Positions 9,805-18,583 of a DNA stretch of 64,000 bases are shown here, one piece after another. A program made the translations under genes and the position numbers. Each line of letters begins with the position of its first letter. Positions within the stretch are counted from its first letter, which is position 1. The notes under the pieces were generated by a model that saw only the letters and a list, made by a program, of their open reading frames with translations, was not told where the DNA came from and made no database searches. Source of the DNA: Sulfuriroseicoccus oceanibius (GTDB lineage Bacteria; Verrucomicrobiota; Verrucomicrobiia; Verrucomicrobiales; SLCJ01); assembly GCF_010681825.2 (NCBI RefSeq), contig NZ_CP066776.1, forward strand, positions 2,852,001 through 2,916,000, in the 5' to 3' direction.

Positions 9805-11112
9805 ATGGCGAAAATCCTGATCGTTGATGGTGACCGCAGCGTCCGCGAGGAACTCTACCAATACACCAAAGACCAAGGCCACGATTCCGTGACCGCGGAA
9901 ACCGGTGAAGCGGCGCTGTCCCTGCTGGAAGAGTTCCAGCCACAGGTCATGATTGTCGATTTTCGAATGAAGGACATCACCGGGCTGGAGCTGATCGAAA
10001 AAGCGAAAAAAGCCTACCCGGACTTGGCTGTGATCATGGCCACCGGCAATGGCTCGATCGAGTCCGCCGTCGATGCGATGCGCCTCGGCGCGTTCGACTA
10101 CCTGACGAAACCTTTCCAACTGGACGAACTCGGGCAAACCATCAACTCCGCCGCCGCCAGCACCGAAGGTCGTGGGTTATCATCGGTCGTCTCTTGCAGC
10201 TCACTCTCGGTCAGCAACGCGAAGATCGTCGCCGAGAGCGAGGTCATGCGGCGCATTGAAAAGCTCATCGACCGGCTGTCGATGCGCCCCACACCGCTGC
10301 TACTCGAAGGCGAATCCGGTGTCGGCAAACGCACACTTGCTAAAATCCTCCACAGCCACCGTCACAAAGAAGCCCGGCCATTCAAGGTTCTTCCGTGTGG
10401 TGCGCTTCCCGATTCCTTGATCGAACAAGAGCTCGCCGGTGGCCGCAGCATCCTGGAGCGCGCAGCAGGCGGCACCTTACTCCTCGATGAGATCGACACC
10501 CTCTCGCCGCGTCTCCAGTCATTGTTACAGAACTCACTTGAGGCCCACCGCCCGGCACGCACCGGCACCCAGTTGATCTCCACATCTGAACAACGCCTCG
10601 AAACCATGGTAAGGGAGGAAACCTTCCGCCCGGATCTTTTCTTCAAAGTCGCTGTGATTCCCCTCTCGGTGCCGCCCCTGCGCGAACGACGCAGCGACAT
10701 CGCCCCTCTCTCCAACTTCTTCCTACAGGAACTCCACACCACCATTAAAGGAGGACCGTCGAAACTTTCTCCCACCGCCCTCAAGCTACTTCAAGAGTAC
10801 CCGTGGCCTGGAAATGTCAGTGAGCTCAAAAACTCCATTCAGCGCGCCTTCGCTCTCGGTGGAGGTGAACTGATTACCGAGAAAGAGCTTCCACCGAAAC
10901 TCCGCGATGGTAGCGCCGCTCTATCGTTGAGCAAAAAGCCATCCGAGGACGGCATCAAACTTCCCGTCGGCGAACCACTCGGGCCATTCGTCAAAGATCT
11001 GGAGCGCCGCTTCATCCGCGCGACCCTCGAGCACACCAACGGCAACAAAGAGCAAGCGGCCAGCGTGCTCGGCATCAGCCTGGCAACGCTCTACCGCAAG
11101 CTCGACCAATAG
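9805..11112 (+). CDS. NtrC-family response regulator lacking the GAFTGA loop
   Basis: The 435-residue protein has a receiver domain (residues 1-120: ILIVDGDRS, acceptor aspartate in MIVDFRM, ATGNG, and DYLTKPF), an AAA+ domain (about 145-360) and a Fis-type helix-turn-helix (about 395-435: HTNGNKEQAASVLGISLATLYRKL). The AAA+ domain keeps Walker A (GESGVGKRT), Walker B (GGTLLLDEID) and the arginine-rich RPDLFFKV and PPLRERRSDI blocks. Between SLIEQEL and ERAAGGTL, however, only a few residues remain, so the GAFTGA loop that contacts sigma-54 is gone. The second pore loop region after LLQNSLEA is shortened too. By comparison with TyrR and Rhodobacter NtrC, which lack a good GAFTGA, it may regulate sigma-70-type promoters. 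No histidine kinase is adjacent. The gene converges with the RNase D gene, 8 bases apart. Confidence 0.88.
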   Translation: MAKILIVDGDRSVREELYQYTKDQGHDSVTAETGEAALSLLEEFQPQVMIVDFRMKDITGLELIEKAKKAYPDLAVIMATGNGSIESAVDAMRLGAFDYLTKPFQLDELGQTINSAAASTEGRGLSSVVSCSSLSVSNAKIVAESEVMRRIEKLIDRLSMRPTPLLLEGESGVGKRTLAKILHSHRHKEARPFKVLPCGALPDSLIEQELAGGRSILERAAGGTLLLDEIDTLSPRLQSLLQNSLEAHRPARTGTQLISTSEQRLETMVREETFRPDLFFKVAVIPLSVPPLRERRSDIAPLSNFFLQELHTTIKGGPSKLSPTALKLLQEYPWPGNVSELKNSIQRAFALGGGELITEKELPPKLRDGSAALSLSKKPSEDGIKLPVGEPLGPFVKDLERRFIRATLEHTNGNKEQAASVLGISLATLYRKLDQ

Positions 11113-11120
11113 CACAGGCT

Positions 11121-12308
11121 CTAAATCAGGCCCAACAACTGACGCTGCCAGTTCAGCATCATCGGCCGCGGACGCCCCGGACTCTCATTCGCCGGATCAA
11201 ACGCGGCAATCGGATCCGAATGCAACGCCAACAGCTCAATCGTCTTGCGCGGTGCAATCAACGACGGCTCCAAATCATGCTCGGCAGCAACCGCATTGCG
11301 CTTGGCAATCAGTGCATTCACCCGGTCGTCAAACGCATCGTCCTTGGCCAGACGCTGCACAGCCGGACGCTGTGGATAATCAGAGGCAGCCATCGCCTCC
11401 ACCTTTTCCACCACGTCGCCAAACTCAGCCAACGCCTTTTTCGACAAGCGCCAGCGCAAATCTTTGCGGCTTGGCTTCGAACTAGACCCAAGCTTGGTCG
11501 CCAACTGCACCAAGTCGCGGTTGTTCACCACCTTGAAGTGCGGCCGGTCACGGCGCTCCGCCTCACGGTCGCGCCAATGCCACAGCTCGCGCAGGTAGGC
11601 TTGGGCTCGCCCCTTCGGCACTTTGCCCCAACCATTCACCCGCCAAACAGTATCAGGATCGCGCGGTGCACGGTTGAGCACATTCTCACGCGCCGCCACA
11701 CAACTCTCCTCAAACCAATCCCAACGCCCCAACTCAACCAGACGCTTCTTGAAAAACTCCGACAATGGAAACATCAAACGAGCATCCAAGGCCGCATAAT
11801 CGAGCATCTTCTGAGTCAACGGGCGTTTGCTCCAATCCTCCTTCTGAGAACCCTTGGACATCGTGAACCCCAGAATCTCTTCGGTAACAGCAGCGAGACC
11901 GAAGCGACGAAAACCACAAAGCTGCGCCGCAATCTGCGTGTCCCAGATCATCGGAGGCACCTCTCCGAACGCTGCGCTCATCAACGAAATATCGAAGTCA
12001 GCGCCATGCATCCAGATCTCCCCCGCCGGATCAAACAGCCGCTTGGTCAAAGGTGACAAATCATCGATCACCAACGGGTCAATCAAACCAACCGCGCCTT
12101 CACCGCCATCAACTTGCAACAAACACAGCTTCTCTTGATAGCAGTGCATGTTGTCGGCTTCGAGATCCATCCCGATCAACCCACCAGGCGCGGGAAGCGA
12201 CGCTGCAAACGACTCCAGCGCTTCGGCTGAATCAATCCAAAGGTACTCTGCTTCCAGAGGTGGGCGATCTCCCCCAACGGGCGATCCGGGCACTTGCTGA
12301 TCAGTCAT
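11121..12308 (-). CDS. rnd: Ribonuclease D-type 3'-5' exonuclease
   Basis: The 395-residue protein belongs to the DEDDy exonuclease group. Visible motifs are GMDLEADN (DxE), WMHGADFDISLM, and Y-A-A-L-D in LDYAALDARLMFPL. The middle matches RNase D, including RRFGLAAVTEEILG and DWSKRPLTQKML. The C-terminal half carries HRDC-like helical segments (WHWRDREAERRDRP). RNase D trims 3' ends of tRNA precursors and other small RNAs. It is the last gene of the minus-strand series, 49 bases after rho, and converges with the response regulator. Start at the ATG at 12308 gives MTDQQVPGSP; an internal start is possible but not needed. Confidence 0.88.
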   Translation of the reverse strand: MTDQQVPGSPVGGDRPPLEAEYLWIDSAEALESFAASLPAPGGLIGMDLEADNMHCYQEKLCLLQVDGGEGAVGLIDPLVIDDLSPLTKRLFDPAGEIWMHGADFDISLMSAAFGEVPPMIWDTQIAAQLCGFRRFGLAAVTEEILGFTMSKGSQKEDWSKRPLTQKMLDYAALDARLMFPLSEFFKKRLVELGRWDWFEESCVAARENVLNRAPRDPDTVWRVNGWGKVPKGRAQAYLRELWHWRDREAERRDRPHFKVVNNRDLVQLATKLGSSSKPSRKDLRWRLSKKALAEFGDVVEKVEAMAASDYPQRPAVQRLAKDDAFDDRVNALIAKRNAVAAEHDLEPSLIAPRKTIELLALHSDPIAAFDPANESPGRPRPMMLNWQRQLLGLI

Positions 12309-12357
12309 GTAACTCGTCGTACGGTAAATAATCTATATCCTCGGGCAAACTTGAGGC

Positions 12358-13737
12358 CTAGCGCAATTGCAGTCCCGTGAGCAATAGCTCGGTGTTGTTC
12401 TGCGTGCGGGCGATATTCTTAAGCAACACCTGCATCGCATCGGGAGCAGGGAGCTGCGCCAACTGGCGACGCGCCACGTTGATCCTGCGCATCTCGTCCG
12501 GATGGTACAACAAATCATCCTTACGCGTAGCCGACTGCGCGAAGTGAATCGCAGGGAACAAACGTCGCTCGGCCATCTCCCGATCCAAGCGGATCTCCAT
12601 GTTACCCGTGCCTTTGAACTCCTCGAAAATGATATCGTCCATCTTCGATTCAGTCTCGACCAACGCAGTGGCTAGAATAGTCAAACTGCCTCCCTCTTCG
12701 GCGTTGCGCGCCGAGTTGAAGAATGTACGCGCCTTCTGCAATGCCTTTGAGTTCAATCCACCCGACATCGATCCACCGCCGCCACTGGCCAACGCGTTGT
12801 ATCCACGCGCAAGACGCGTCAAACTATCGAGAAGAATCACCACGTCCTTGCCGCGCTCAACCAAACGCTTGGCGCGCTCGAGCACGAACTCCGCCACCTC
12901 AATGTGACGCTTCGGATTTTCGTCGAAGGTAGAACTGAACACCGAGGCATTCACAGTCTCGCGGAAATCGGTCACCTCTTCAGGCCGCTCGTCGAGCAAC
13001 AAGATCACCAACTCCACATCGGGGTGGTTGGCATGAATCGCCGAGGCGATGCTCTTGAGCAAAATGGTCTTACCTCCCCGGGGTGGCGCCACAATAACAC
13101 CACGCTGCCCCATGCCGAGCGGAGCAATCAAGTCAACGGCGCGACATGCCGCATTCTTAAGCTCTGAGTTTTCGAGAATGATCCGTCGGTCCGGATACAT
13201 TGCTGTCAGGTGTTCGAATGGAGTCGCTGCCTGGTAATCTTCAGCCGGCAGTCCTTCCACCTCGAGCACGCGGCTCGCGGAAAGATATTTCTCACGGTCG
13301 CGCGGCGCACGGGCCTGCACTTTCACCTGCTGCCCATGGCGCAAGCCAAACTCACGCACGGTCTGCGCTGGTACGTAGATATCATCAGGCTGGGCGCGGA
13401 AGCTCGAAGATGGTGTACGCAACATTCCGAACGAGTTCTCGTTCTTCAGTTCAATCACACCCTCCGCTTCAATCACCGTCCCCCGCTTGGAGTAAAAGCA
13501 CAGCACATCAAAAATGATCTGGTGCTTGGTGCGCGAACTCACACGGACGCGCAATTCGTTACCAAGCTCATACAACTCCGGCAACGGGCGCTTCTGCATT
13601 TCAGCCAAAACCACCAACTCAGGCACATTCACTTCCTCCTCTTGAGGAGCAGCTGGCACCGCTTTGTTCTCCGTTGGCTCTGCCGGCTTGGCAGCTGCGT
13701 CGTCATTCTCTGGAGTAGAGGAATCGATCTCTGTCAT
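12358..13737 (-). CDS. rho: Transcription termination factor Rho
   Basis: The 459-residue protein is a complete Rho. Residues 1-40 are an acidic, Pro/Ala-rich extension. The N-terminal helical and cold-shock RNA-binding domains follow (LPELYELGNELRV, ENSFGMLRTP, DDIYVP). The ATPase domain has the P-loop VAPPRGGKT, the Walker B ILLDSLTRLARGYN, the secondary RNA-binding R-loop around SKALQKARTFFNSARN, and EEGGSLTILATAL. Rho is a hexameric RNA helicase that releases RNA polymerase from untranslated transcripts. Its gene sits between coaE and rnd. Several genes in this window end at hairpins without a U tract, which would fit some dependence on Rho. Confidence 0.97.
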   Translation of the reverse strand: MTEIDSSTPENDDAAAKPAEPTENKAVPAAPQEEEVNVPELVVLAEMQKRPLPELYELGNELRVRVSSRTKHQIIFDVLCFYSKRGTVIEAEGVIELKNENSFGMLRTPSSSFRAQPDDIYVPAQTVREFGLRHGQQVKVQARAPRDREKYLSASRVLEVEGLPAEDYQAATPFEHLTAMYPDRRIILENSELKNAACRAVDLIAPLGMGQRGVIVAPPRGGKTILLKSIASAIHANHPDVELVILLLDERPEEVTDFRETVNASVFSSTFDENPKRHIEVAEFVLERAKRLVERGKDVVILLDSLTRLARGYNALASGGGGSMSGGLNSKALQKARTFFNSARNAEEGGSLTILATALVETESKMDDIIFEEFKGTGNMEIRLDREMAERRLFPAIHFAQSATRKDDLLYHPDEMRRINVARRQLAQLPAPDAMQVLLKNIARTQNNTELLLTGLQLR

Positions 13738-13907
13738 GTCTTATTGAACGTAAAAATAGTCTGCCCCTGCCGCCTTGCTCTGAAGGAAGCCAACCTGCGC
13801 ATTGCGCACATCAACTCGTGGGGCCTTAAATTAAAATCATAGCCGCAAGCAGTCACCTCGTGGAAACCCTCACCAACTCGTCGCTACGACCAACCTTGGA
13901 TCCCGAA

Positions 13908-14576
13908 TCAGTCACCGGCTTCCGAATGATCGTCTACCGGTGCGTTGGCCAATCGCTTGTGAAGCAGAACCACCTGGCTGCGCAAAGCATCCAAAGTCCC
14001 CTCATTCCAAACCACGAATGAAGCAAGCTTGAGCTTCTCAGCCACAGGCATCTGCGCGGCCAATATAGCGCGTGATGTCTCGTTGTCGAATCCGTTTCTT
14101 TCCTTCATCCTACGCATCTGCGTCGCCGTCCCAACGCCCACTACCACTGCCTTCGGGGCTTGTTCAAGAATCCCCGCATCGACGACGAATCGCCCCTCGC
14201 CCTCAAAGTACAATGGCACATCCGCAAGGAACCACCGGGAACCGTCATCGGCCGCCTGACGATATGCCTTCAACGCAGCAGCGCGCACCATAGGGTGCAC
14301 AATCCCCTCAAGCACCCGCCGCTTTTCCGGATCACCCATCACCAGTTCCCGCAACCCCGCACGATCGACACTTCCATCGTCAGCCACAGGGCAGCCCAGC
14401 ACGTCAACCAACCGGCCGACCACATCAGGGTCCCGGTACACCTCGTGCACCGCCTCGTCCGCGCAGAACAACGAACTACCAGAATAGAGCGCCTGCCACT
14501 CATCACAGAAACTCGACTTGCCACAGGCTATACCTCCGGTGACCACCAAAACCTCAGGGGAATTACGTCTATCCAT
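13908..14576 (-). CDS. coaE: Dephospho-CoA kinase
   Basis: The 222-residue protein begins with a P-loop, VVTGGIACGKSSFCDEW, and contains DEAVHEVYRDPDV and the lid-type segment GDPEKRRVLEGIVHPMVR, all typical of CoaE. It phosphorylates the 3' hydroxyl of dephospho-CoA, the last step in coenzyme A synthesis. Length matches the family. It lies 154 bases downstream of the secretin gene, behind a terminator, so it probably has its own promoter. Rho follows after 170 bases. Confidence 0.93.
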   Translation of the reverse strand: MDRRNSPEVLVVTGGIACGKSSFCDEWQALYSGSSLFCADEAVHEVYRDPDVVGRLVDVLGCPVADDGSVDRAGLRELVMGDPEKRRVLEGIVHPMVRAAALKAYRQAADDGSRWFLADVPLYFEGEGRFVVDAGILEQAPKAVVVGVGTATQMRRMKERNGFDNETSRAILAAQMPVAEKLKLASFVVWNEGTLDALRSQVVLLHKRLANAPVDDHSEAGD

Positions 14577-14670
14577 TAACTTGTTCGCGGATCAAATACG
14601 CAGCAGATCGCACCATAAATCCCCCCCTCGCGCAACACCAACAAACACAAATCAGCCTCGCACCAACGAA

Positions 14671-14707
14671 CAAAAAAAGGCGGCCACCGGATAACGGTGA
14701 CCGCCTT
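14671..14707 (-). terminator. Rho-independent terminator after the pilus-like secretin gene
   Basis: Read on the minus strand, a 13-bp stem (14707-14695 with 14689-14677) has one mismatch and a five-base loop, followed by seven T residues (14678-14672). It lies just after the stop at 14731 and separates the pilus-like genes from coaE. Confidence 0.9.
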
Positions 14708-14730
14708 ATAAGAATCAACAATCAGGTCGA

Positions 14731-17334
14731 TCAGAACAGATCGCTGCTCGGACCGCCGGACACCGAGGTCTCACCGCTCACGTCGGTGCTGTACTCGTTG
14801 AGGTTCTTACCAGCAGGGTCGATCAGGCGAGCTGTCACGAAGACCATCAGGTTACGCTTGAAGCGCTCCTCTGCCTTGGTCTTAAACAAACGCCCCACGA
14901 TTGGGATGTCGCCAAGGATAGGCACCGAGTCCTCGATGTCCTGAACGTCTTCGCGGATCAAACCACCAAGCGCAACGGTCTGACCGTCCCACACGGTCAC
15001 CTGGGTCTTGACTCGGCGAGTCGAGAACACAGGCATGTCGATGCGGTTGTCGGTGATGGTCACACTGGTCGGACGACCAAGTGCGTCGATCGCAGGAGTC
15101 GTGATCGGGTTACCGTAGTTGATGAAGCCGTCGAACTCGACCACCTCTGGAGCGAGGTTCAGATCGATGGTGAAGTTGTTCGCTCCAACGGTTGGATCCA
15201 CCTCAAGAGTCACACCAGTGTTACGCGTTTCGAACGCGGTTGGTGTCGCAGGTGTCACAGGGAACGAGGTCACGGTAGCGACTCCGTCACCACCACCACC
15301 GTCACCGCCACCACCATCGATGTTGTTGGCGCCGACTGCGTTTGGAAGCTCTGGTGGATCGTACTCGGTTGGGTAGATGAATTCTCGAATCACCTCGACT
15401 CGAGCCGGTGTACCCGGGCGGGTGGTCACCTGCGGAGCGGAGAGAAGGTCAACGCCCTTCTTCTGGTTGAGCGCACGCATCACCACCTGGAACTGAGGCT
15501 CGGTCAGGATACCTGCGATGCCAAGCACGCCAGGTGCCACGTTCTCACCTTGTGCCTCGGAGATCGAGGAGTTGAGAATCGAATCAATTGCACCGCGTGT
15601 GATACCAAAATCACCGGAACGGTTACCAGCTGTCACTGGGTTGCTGCCGAGAGGCTGCGGAATGATACCCGAGGTTGGGTCGACCACCGGCCAATCGCCT
15701 GGGTTGACTGCGGTTCCGTTACCGGCGGTACCACCGGTCACGACCACACCCTTCTGGGAGTCAACGGTAAGAGGTCCAAGCAACCAGTCGAAACCGAGCT
15801 CGTAACCATTGCGCTGGGTCACTTCCACGAACTTAACGCGGACGTTCACCATCTTAGGCGCCTTGTTCTTCGCCTCGTCGACGATCACCTCAACCAACTC
15901 CATGGCCTGAGGTGTACCAGTCACGGTCAGCACCGAGTTACCTGGATCGTAGCTGGCACGACCATTCTCACCGAATGGGACACCACGGCTCTCAAGGTAC
16001 TCTTGTGCAGTCATGCGGGCAGCAACCGCGGCGCCACCGCCGCCACCGCCAGTAGCAAATGGATCATCGTTGAAATCAGCCGCACCGCCACCGCCATCGG
16101 TAGGAATGAAGGTTGGTGGGACATCAAAGCTGCGGGTGTAAACGTTCTTGTCGACAGAATCGTTAGGAGCCAACACGACCGCGTACTCTTCAACCTTCAC
16201 ACGCATGTCGGTCAAGTCGGCTACATAGCGAAGCACTTCACCAAGCGGCAGGTTGCGGAGGTTAATCTCCGAGATCAAAAGGTCGTCCGGGCGACCACCT
16301 TCAGCCAAGCTGCTGCGCGAGTCGATCACGATCGACACGCCACGGTTTGCCGGATTCGGATCGGTGTCGATCTCACGGCTCTTGTTGCGAAGGAACTGCA
16401 CCACTTCACGCAGTGTCTGATCTTCGAACTGAACGCTAGGAATGATCAGGCGGTCCAACTTGCGCTGAATGGCAAGGCGTCCATCTGTCTGTCCACCGTC
16501 ATCTTCAGATCCACCGAGTTTCGGCACATCGATCAATGCAGGCTTGATCTCCCACTCGCTGTCCACTTCCGCCAGCATCTCTGCACGGGTACGGGTACGG
16601 GCGACACTGTAGTATTCGATCTTGAAACGCTCGATCTTCTCGTGGAAGCGCTGAGCCGCTTTGTTGTACTTGTCGATGCGAAGCACCTGATCGAACATCT
16701 TCTCGGCATTGTCGTAATCGTCGAGAAGGAAATAGCTTTCACCAAGCTTGAGAAGACGGGTCACTTCAGCTGCTCGCTGCTGAAGCTCATTGTAATCGTC
16801 ACCACCGGTGCTCACCAACGGGAAGCGCTCTTCATCCTCCAGAAGCTCACGCATACGGAGCGCACGCTTGTTGCCTGGATCAACGGTTGGAAGCAGCACA
16901 TCGTCAATCAACTGACGAGCTTCGGTGTAACGCCCTTCGCCAGCGCGCTGCTTGGCAAGCAACAACGAGGCACGGACATAACGGGATGTCACCGACTCAT
17001 GAAGATCGGCAGTCACATTGCCGCGTGGAATCAGATCACGGGCTTCACGGAAATCCTGCAACGCGCCTTCGAAGTCGTCAGCTGCAAGTTTCTCATCGCC
17101 TTCCACAGCAATCTCACGCGCCTTCAACGTCATCTCCTGACGACGAATCAACTCGCGTTGAGCAGTGCTGCTAAGTCCGGATGAATAACCGGCCGATCCA
17201 TAGCCAGCTCCACCGGTGTACCCGGTCGAGCCCGCCAGGGCGCTTGGCATCGAAAGCGGCGTTAGCGCTGCAGCAGTCGCCGCAACAGCAGCCAGCTTCC
17301 AATAGCTTGTCTTTAAATTGTTTGTGTTTCTCAT
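14731..17334 (-). CDS. Amuc_1098-type secretin, PilQ-like outer-membrane channel
   Basis: The 867-residue protein has a signal peptide (residues 1-35), a short Gly/Ser/Tyr-rich stretch, TPR-like helices from about 50 to 270 (EKLAADDFEGALQDFREA, YFLLDDYDNAEKMFDQVL), a secretin N-domain near 290-400 (FEDQTLREVVQFLRNK, INLRNLPLGEVLRYVADLTD), a ring-building repeat around 445-520 and the secretin core from about 590. The signature at 790-850 is clear: VWDGQTVALGGLI, VPILGDIPIVGRLFK and RNLMVFVTARL. Type IV pilus secretins form multimeric outer-membrane pores. N-terminal TPRs are a feature of the verrucomicrobial Amuc_1098 family. It is the last gene of the five-gene locus, 91 bases after the Amuc_1099 homologue, with its own terminator. 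Confidence 0.92.
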   Translation of the reverse strand: MRNTNNLKTSYWKLAAVAATAAALTPLSMPSALAGSTGYTGGAGYGSAGYSSGLSSTAQRELIRRQEMTLKAREIAVEGDEKLAADDFEGALQDFREARDLIPRGNVTADLHESVTSRYVRASLLLAKQRAGEGRYTEARQLIDDVLLPTVDPGNKRALRMRELLEDEERFPLVSTGGDDYNELQQRAAEVTRLLKLGESYFLLDDYDNAEKMFDQVLRIDKYNKAAQRFHEKIERFKIEYYSVARTRTRAEMLAEVDSEWEIKPALIDVPKLGGSEDDGGQTDGRLAIQRKLDRLIIPSVQFEDQTLREVVQFLRNKSREIDTDPNPANRGVSIVIDSRSSLAEGGRPDDLLISEINLRNLPLGEVLRYVADLTDMRVKVEEYAVVLAPNDSVDKNVYTRSFDVPPTFIPTDGGGGAADFNDDPFATGGGGGGAAVAARMTAQEYLESRGVPFGENGRASYDPGNSVLTVTGTPQAMELVEVIVDEAKNKAPKMVNVRVKFVEVTQRNGYELGFDWLLGPLTVDSQKGVVVTGGTAGNGTAVNPGDWPVVDPTSGIIPQPLGSNPVTAGNRSGDFGITRGAIDSILNSSISEAQGENVAPGVLGIAGILTEPQFQVVMRALNQKKGVDLLSAPQVTTRPGTPARVEVIREFIYPTEYDPPELPNAVGANNIDGGGGDGGGGDGVATVTSFPVTPATPTAFETRNTGVTLEVDPTVGANNFTIDLNLAPEVVEFDGFINYGNPITTPAIDALGRPTSVTITDNRIDMPVFSTRRVKTQVTVWDGQTVALGGLIREDVQDIEDSVPILGDIPIVGRLFKTKAEERFKRNLMVFVTARLIDPAGKNLNEYSTDVSGETSVSGGPSSDLF

Positions 17335-17425
17335 AGTGGTGAACTAATCGCCTACACTCCCAGCTTCTGGGGGGGATGGACGGGGTAGAAAAGCATCAGG
17401 GTCAGTTGTCAATCAAGGCAAAAGA

Positions 17426-18496
17426 TCAATTTTGTTGAGGTTTTAGAGCAGCCCCTTTCGGATACTCCATGGTGATGAGCTTGCCAGTGGCCTTCTCTTT
17501 GATTTCGACGGTTGCCACCCCGTCGGTAACCTTCACCAATCGCAGTGTGTAACCACTGAGCAATTCCGGCAGATCACCGGAGTTCTGCAGCAGCTCCAAC
17601 TTCACCGGCTGGTCCGGTGAAGCGACAAATCCAAACAATCCGGAGACATCTCCGAAGTCCACCGTTTCACGGTCAGGGATCCGCTGCGTACGCTTTGGAT
17701 GCCCCTCCGGACGAGAGTGGTCAACGACGATCGCAGTTGGAGTTGCCCCCTGTTCGACCGAATCAAGCGAGAAACGTCCAGCCTCTTCCTTTCGCTTGTT
17801 GCTTGGAATCTTCTTCTTCAGACCATCCTGGTTGAGATACTCGTTCCACTGGCCAGTGCGACGGTTGGTACGGTCCGGATGCTTGAGCTGCCAGTCATTC
17901 GCTCCGATCGAACTGAACATGATCGGATACGGATCATTCAGCATGCGATCAAACACGAGCTTGTAGTAGTACGGCGGATGGCTCTCTGGATCAGTCGGAT
18001 CGAACGAGGTACCCATCGCTTTACCGAAGAGAAACTCCTCTTCGTTTGTGAAATGGTCACCATCCGGGTCAAGATTACCCACATTCTCGTACTCCTTCTC
18101 CAAACGATACTTCATCAGGTACTCATTGGTCATTGGAGGACGCAACAGCGGATCGTTCTTATCAAGATCAACGATCACACTCTCCCCCCCGTCTTTCTTA
18201 AGCACCAACGGAGTAGAAACCATGAATCCGCGCGGACGTCCGGCAGCTTCATAGTTCTTCCAGGAGTCAAACGAAACAGATCCGGCAATCTTCTTGGTAG
18301 CATCAACGGTCTGCTCGACCATCACCTGCTCTGGAGTCTGCCCACCAATCTTCGCGGTCACATCCGGAAGTTTGTATTCGTCGACTTCATCACTGAATGA
18401 GAGTGCACTGCTAATCACCCAACCACCCACGCCAAGCGCCACAACCCCGGCGGCGATCAACATGATTGGGTCTTCTTTGCGTACGGCTTTCTTCAT
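17426..18496 (-). CDS. Amuc_1099-type pilus-like system protein
   Basis: The 356-residue protein has a cytoplasmic tip (MKKAVRKEDP), one membrane segment at about 12-32 and a periplasmic remainder. The middle carries an EF-hand-like acidic loop, NLDPDGDHFTNEEEFLFG, and the aromatic block HPPYYYKLVFDRMLNDPYP. The C-terminal 120 residues look beta-rich (DVSGLFGFVASPDQPVKLELL). Position and topology match Amuc_1099 of Akkermansia. In type IV pilus machines the inner-membrane proteins PilN, PilO and PilP link to the secretin; this protein may take the PilP-like place, but that is inferred from gene order only. It lies 87 bases after the Amuc_1100 homologue. Confidence 0.8.
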   Translation of the reverse strand: MKKAVRKEDPIMLIAAGVVALGVGGWVISSALSFSDEVDEYKLPDVTAKIGGQTPEQVMVEQTVDATKKIAGSVSFDSWKNYEAAGRPRGFMVSTPLVLKKDGGESVIVDLDKNDPLLRPPMTNEYLMKYRLEKEYENVGNLDPDGDHFTNEEEFLFGKAMGTSFDPTDPESHPPYYYKLVFDRMLNDPYPIMFSSIGANDWQLKHPDRTNRRTGQWNEYLNQDGLKKKIPSNKRKEEAGRFSLDSVEQGATPTAIVVDHSRPEGHPKRTQRIPDRETVDFGDVSGLFGFVASPDQPVKLELLQNSGDLPELLSGYTLRLVKVTDGVATVEIKEKATGKLITMEYPKGAALKPQQN

Positions 18497-18583
18497 AATC
18501 TAATAGTTGCAGCTACCGGCTATTCGCCGGATCCCCGCATATTCGAGGCTGTGTAATTTGTGAACGTGTTGAACGAGTAAAGC

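Noticed and set aside
15550-17184. Plus-strand open frame of 544 codons
   Set aside because: It lies antisense to the secretin gene, whose motifs are unmistakable. GC-rich coding sequence with this codon use often leaves long antisense frames.
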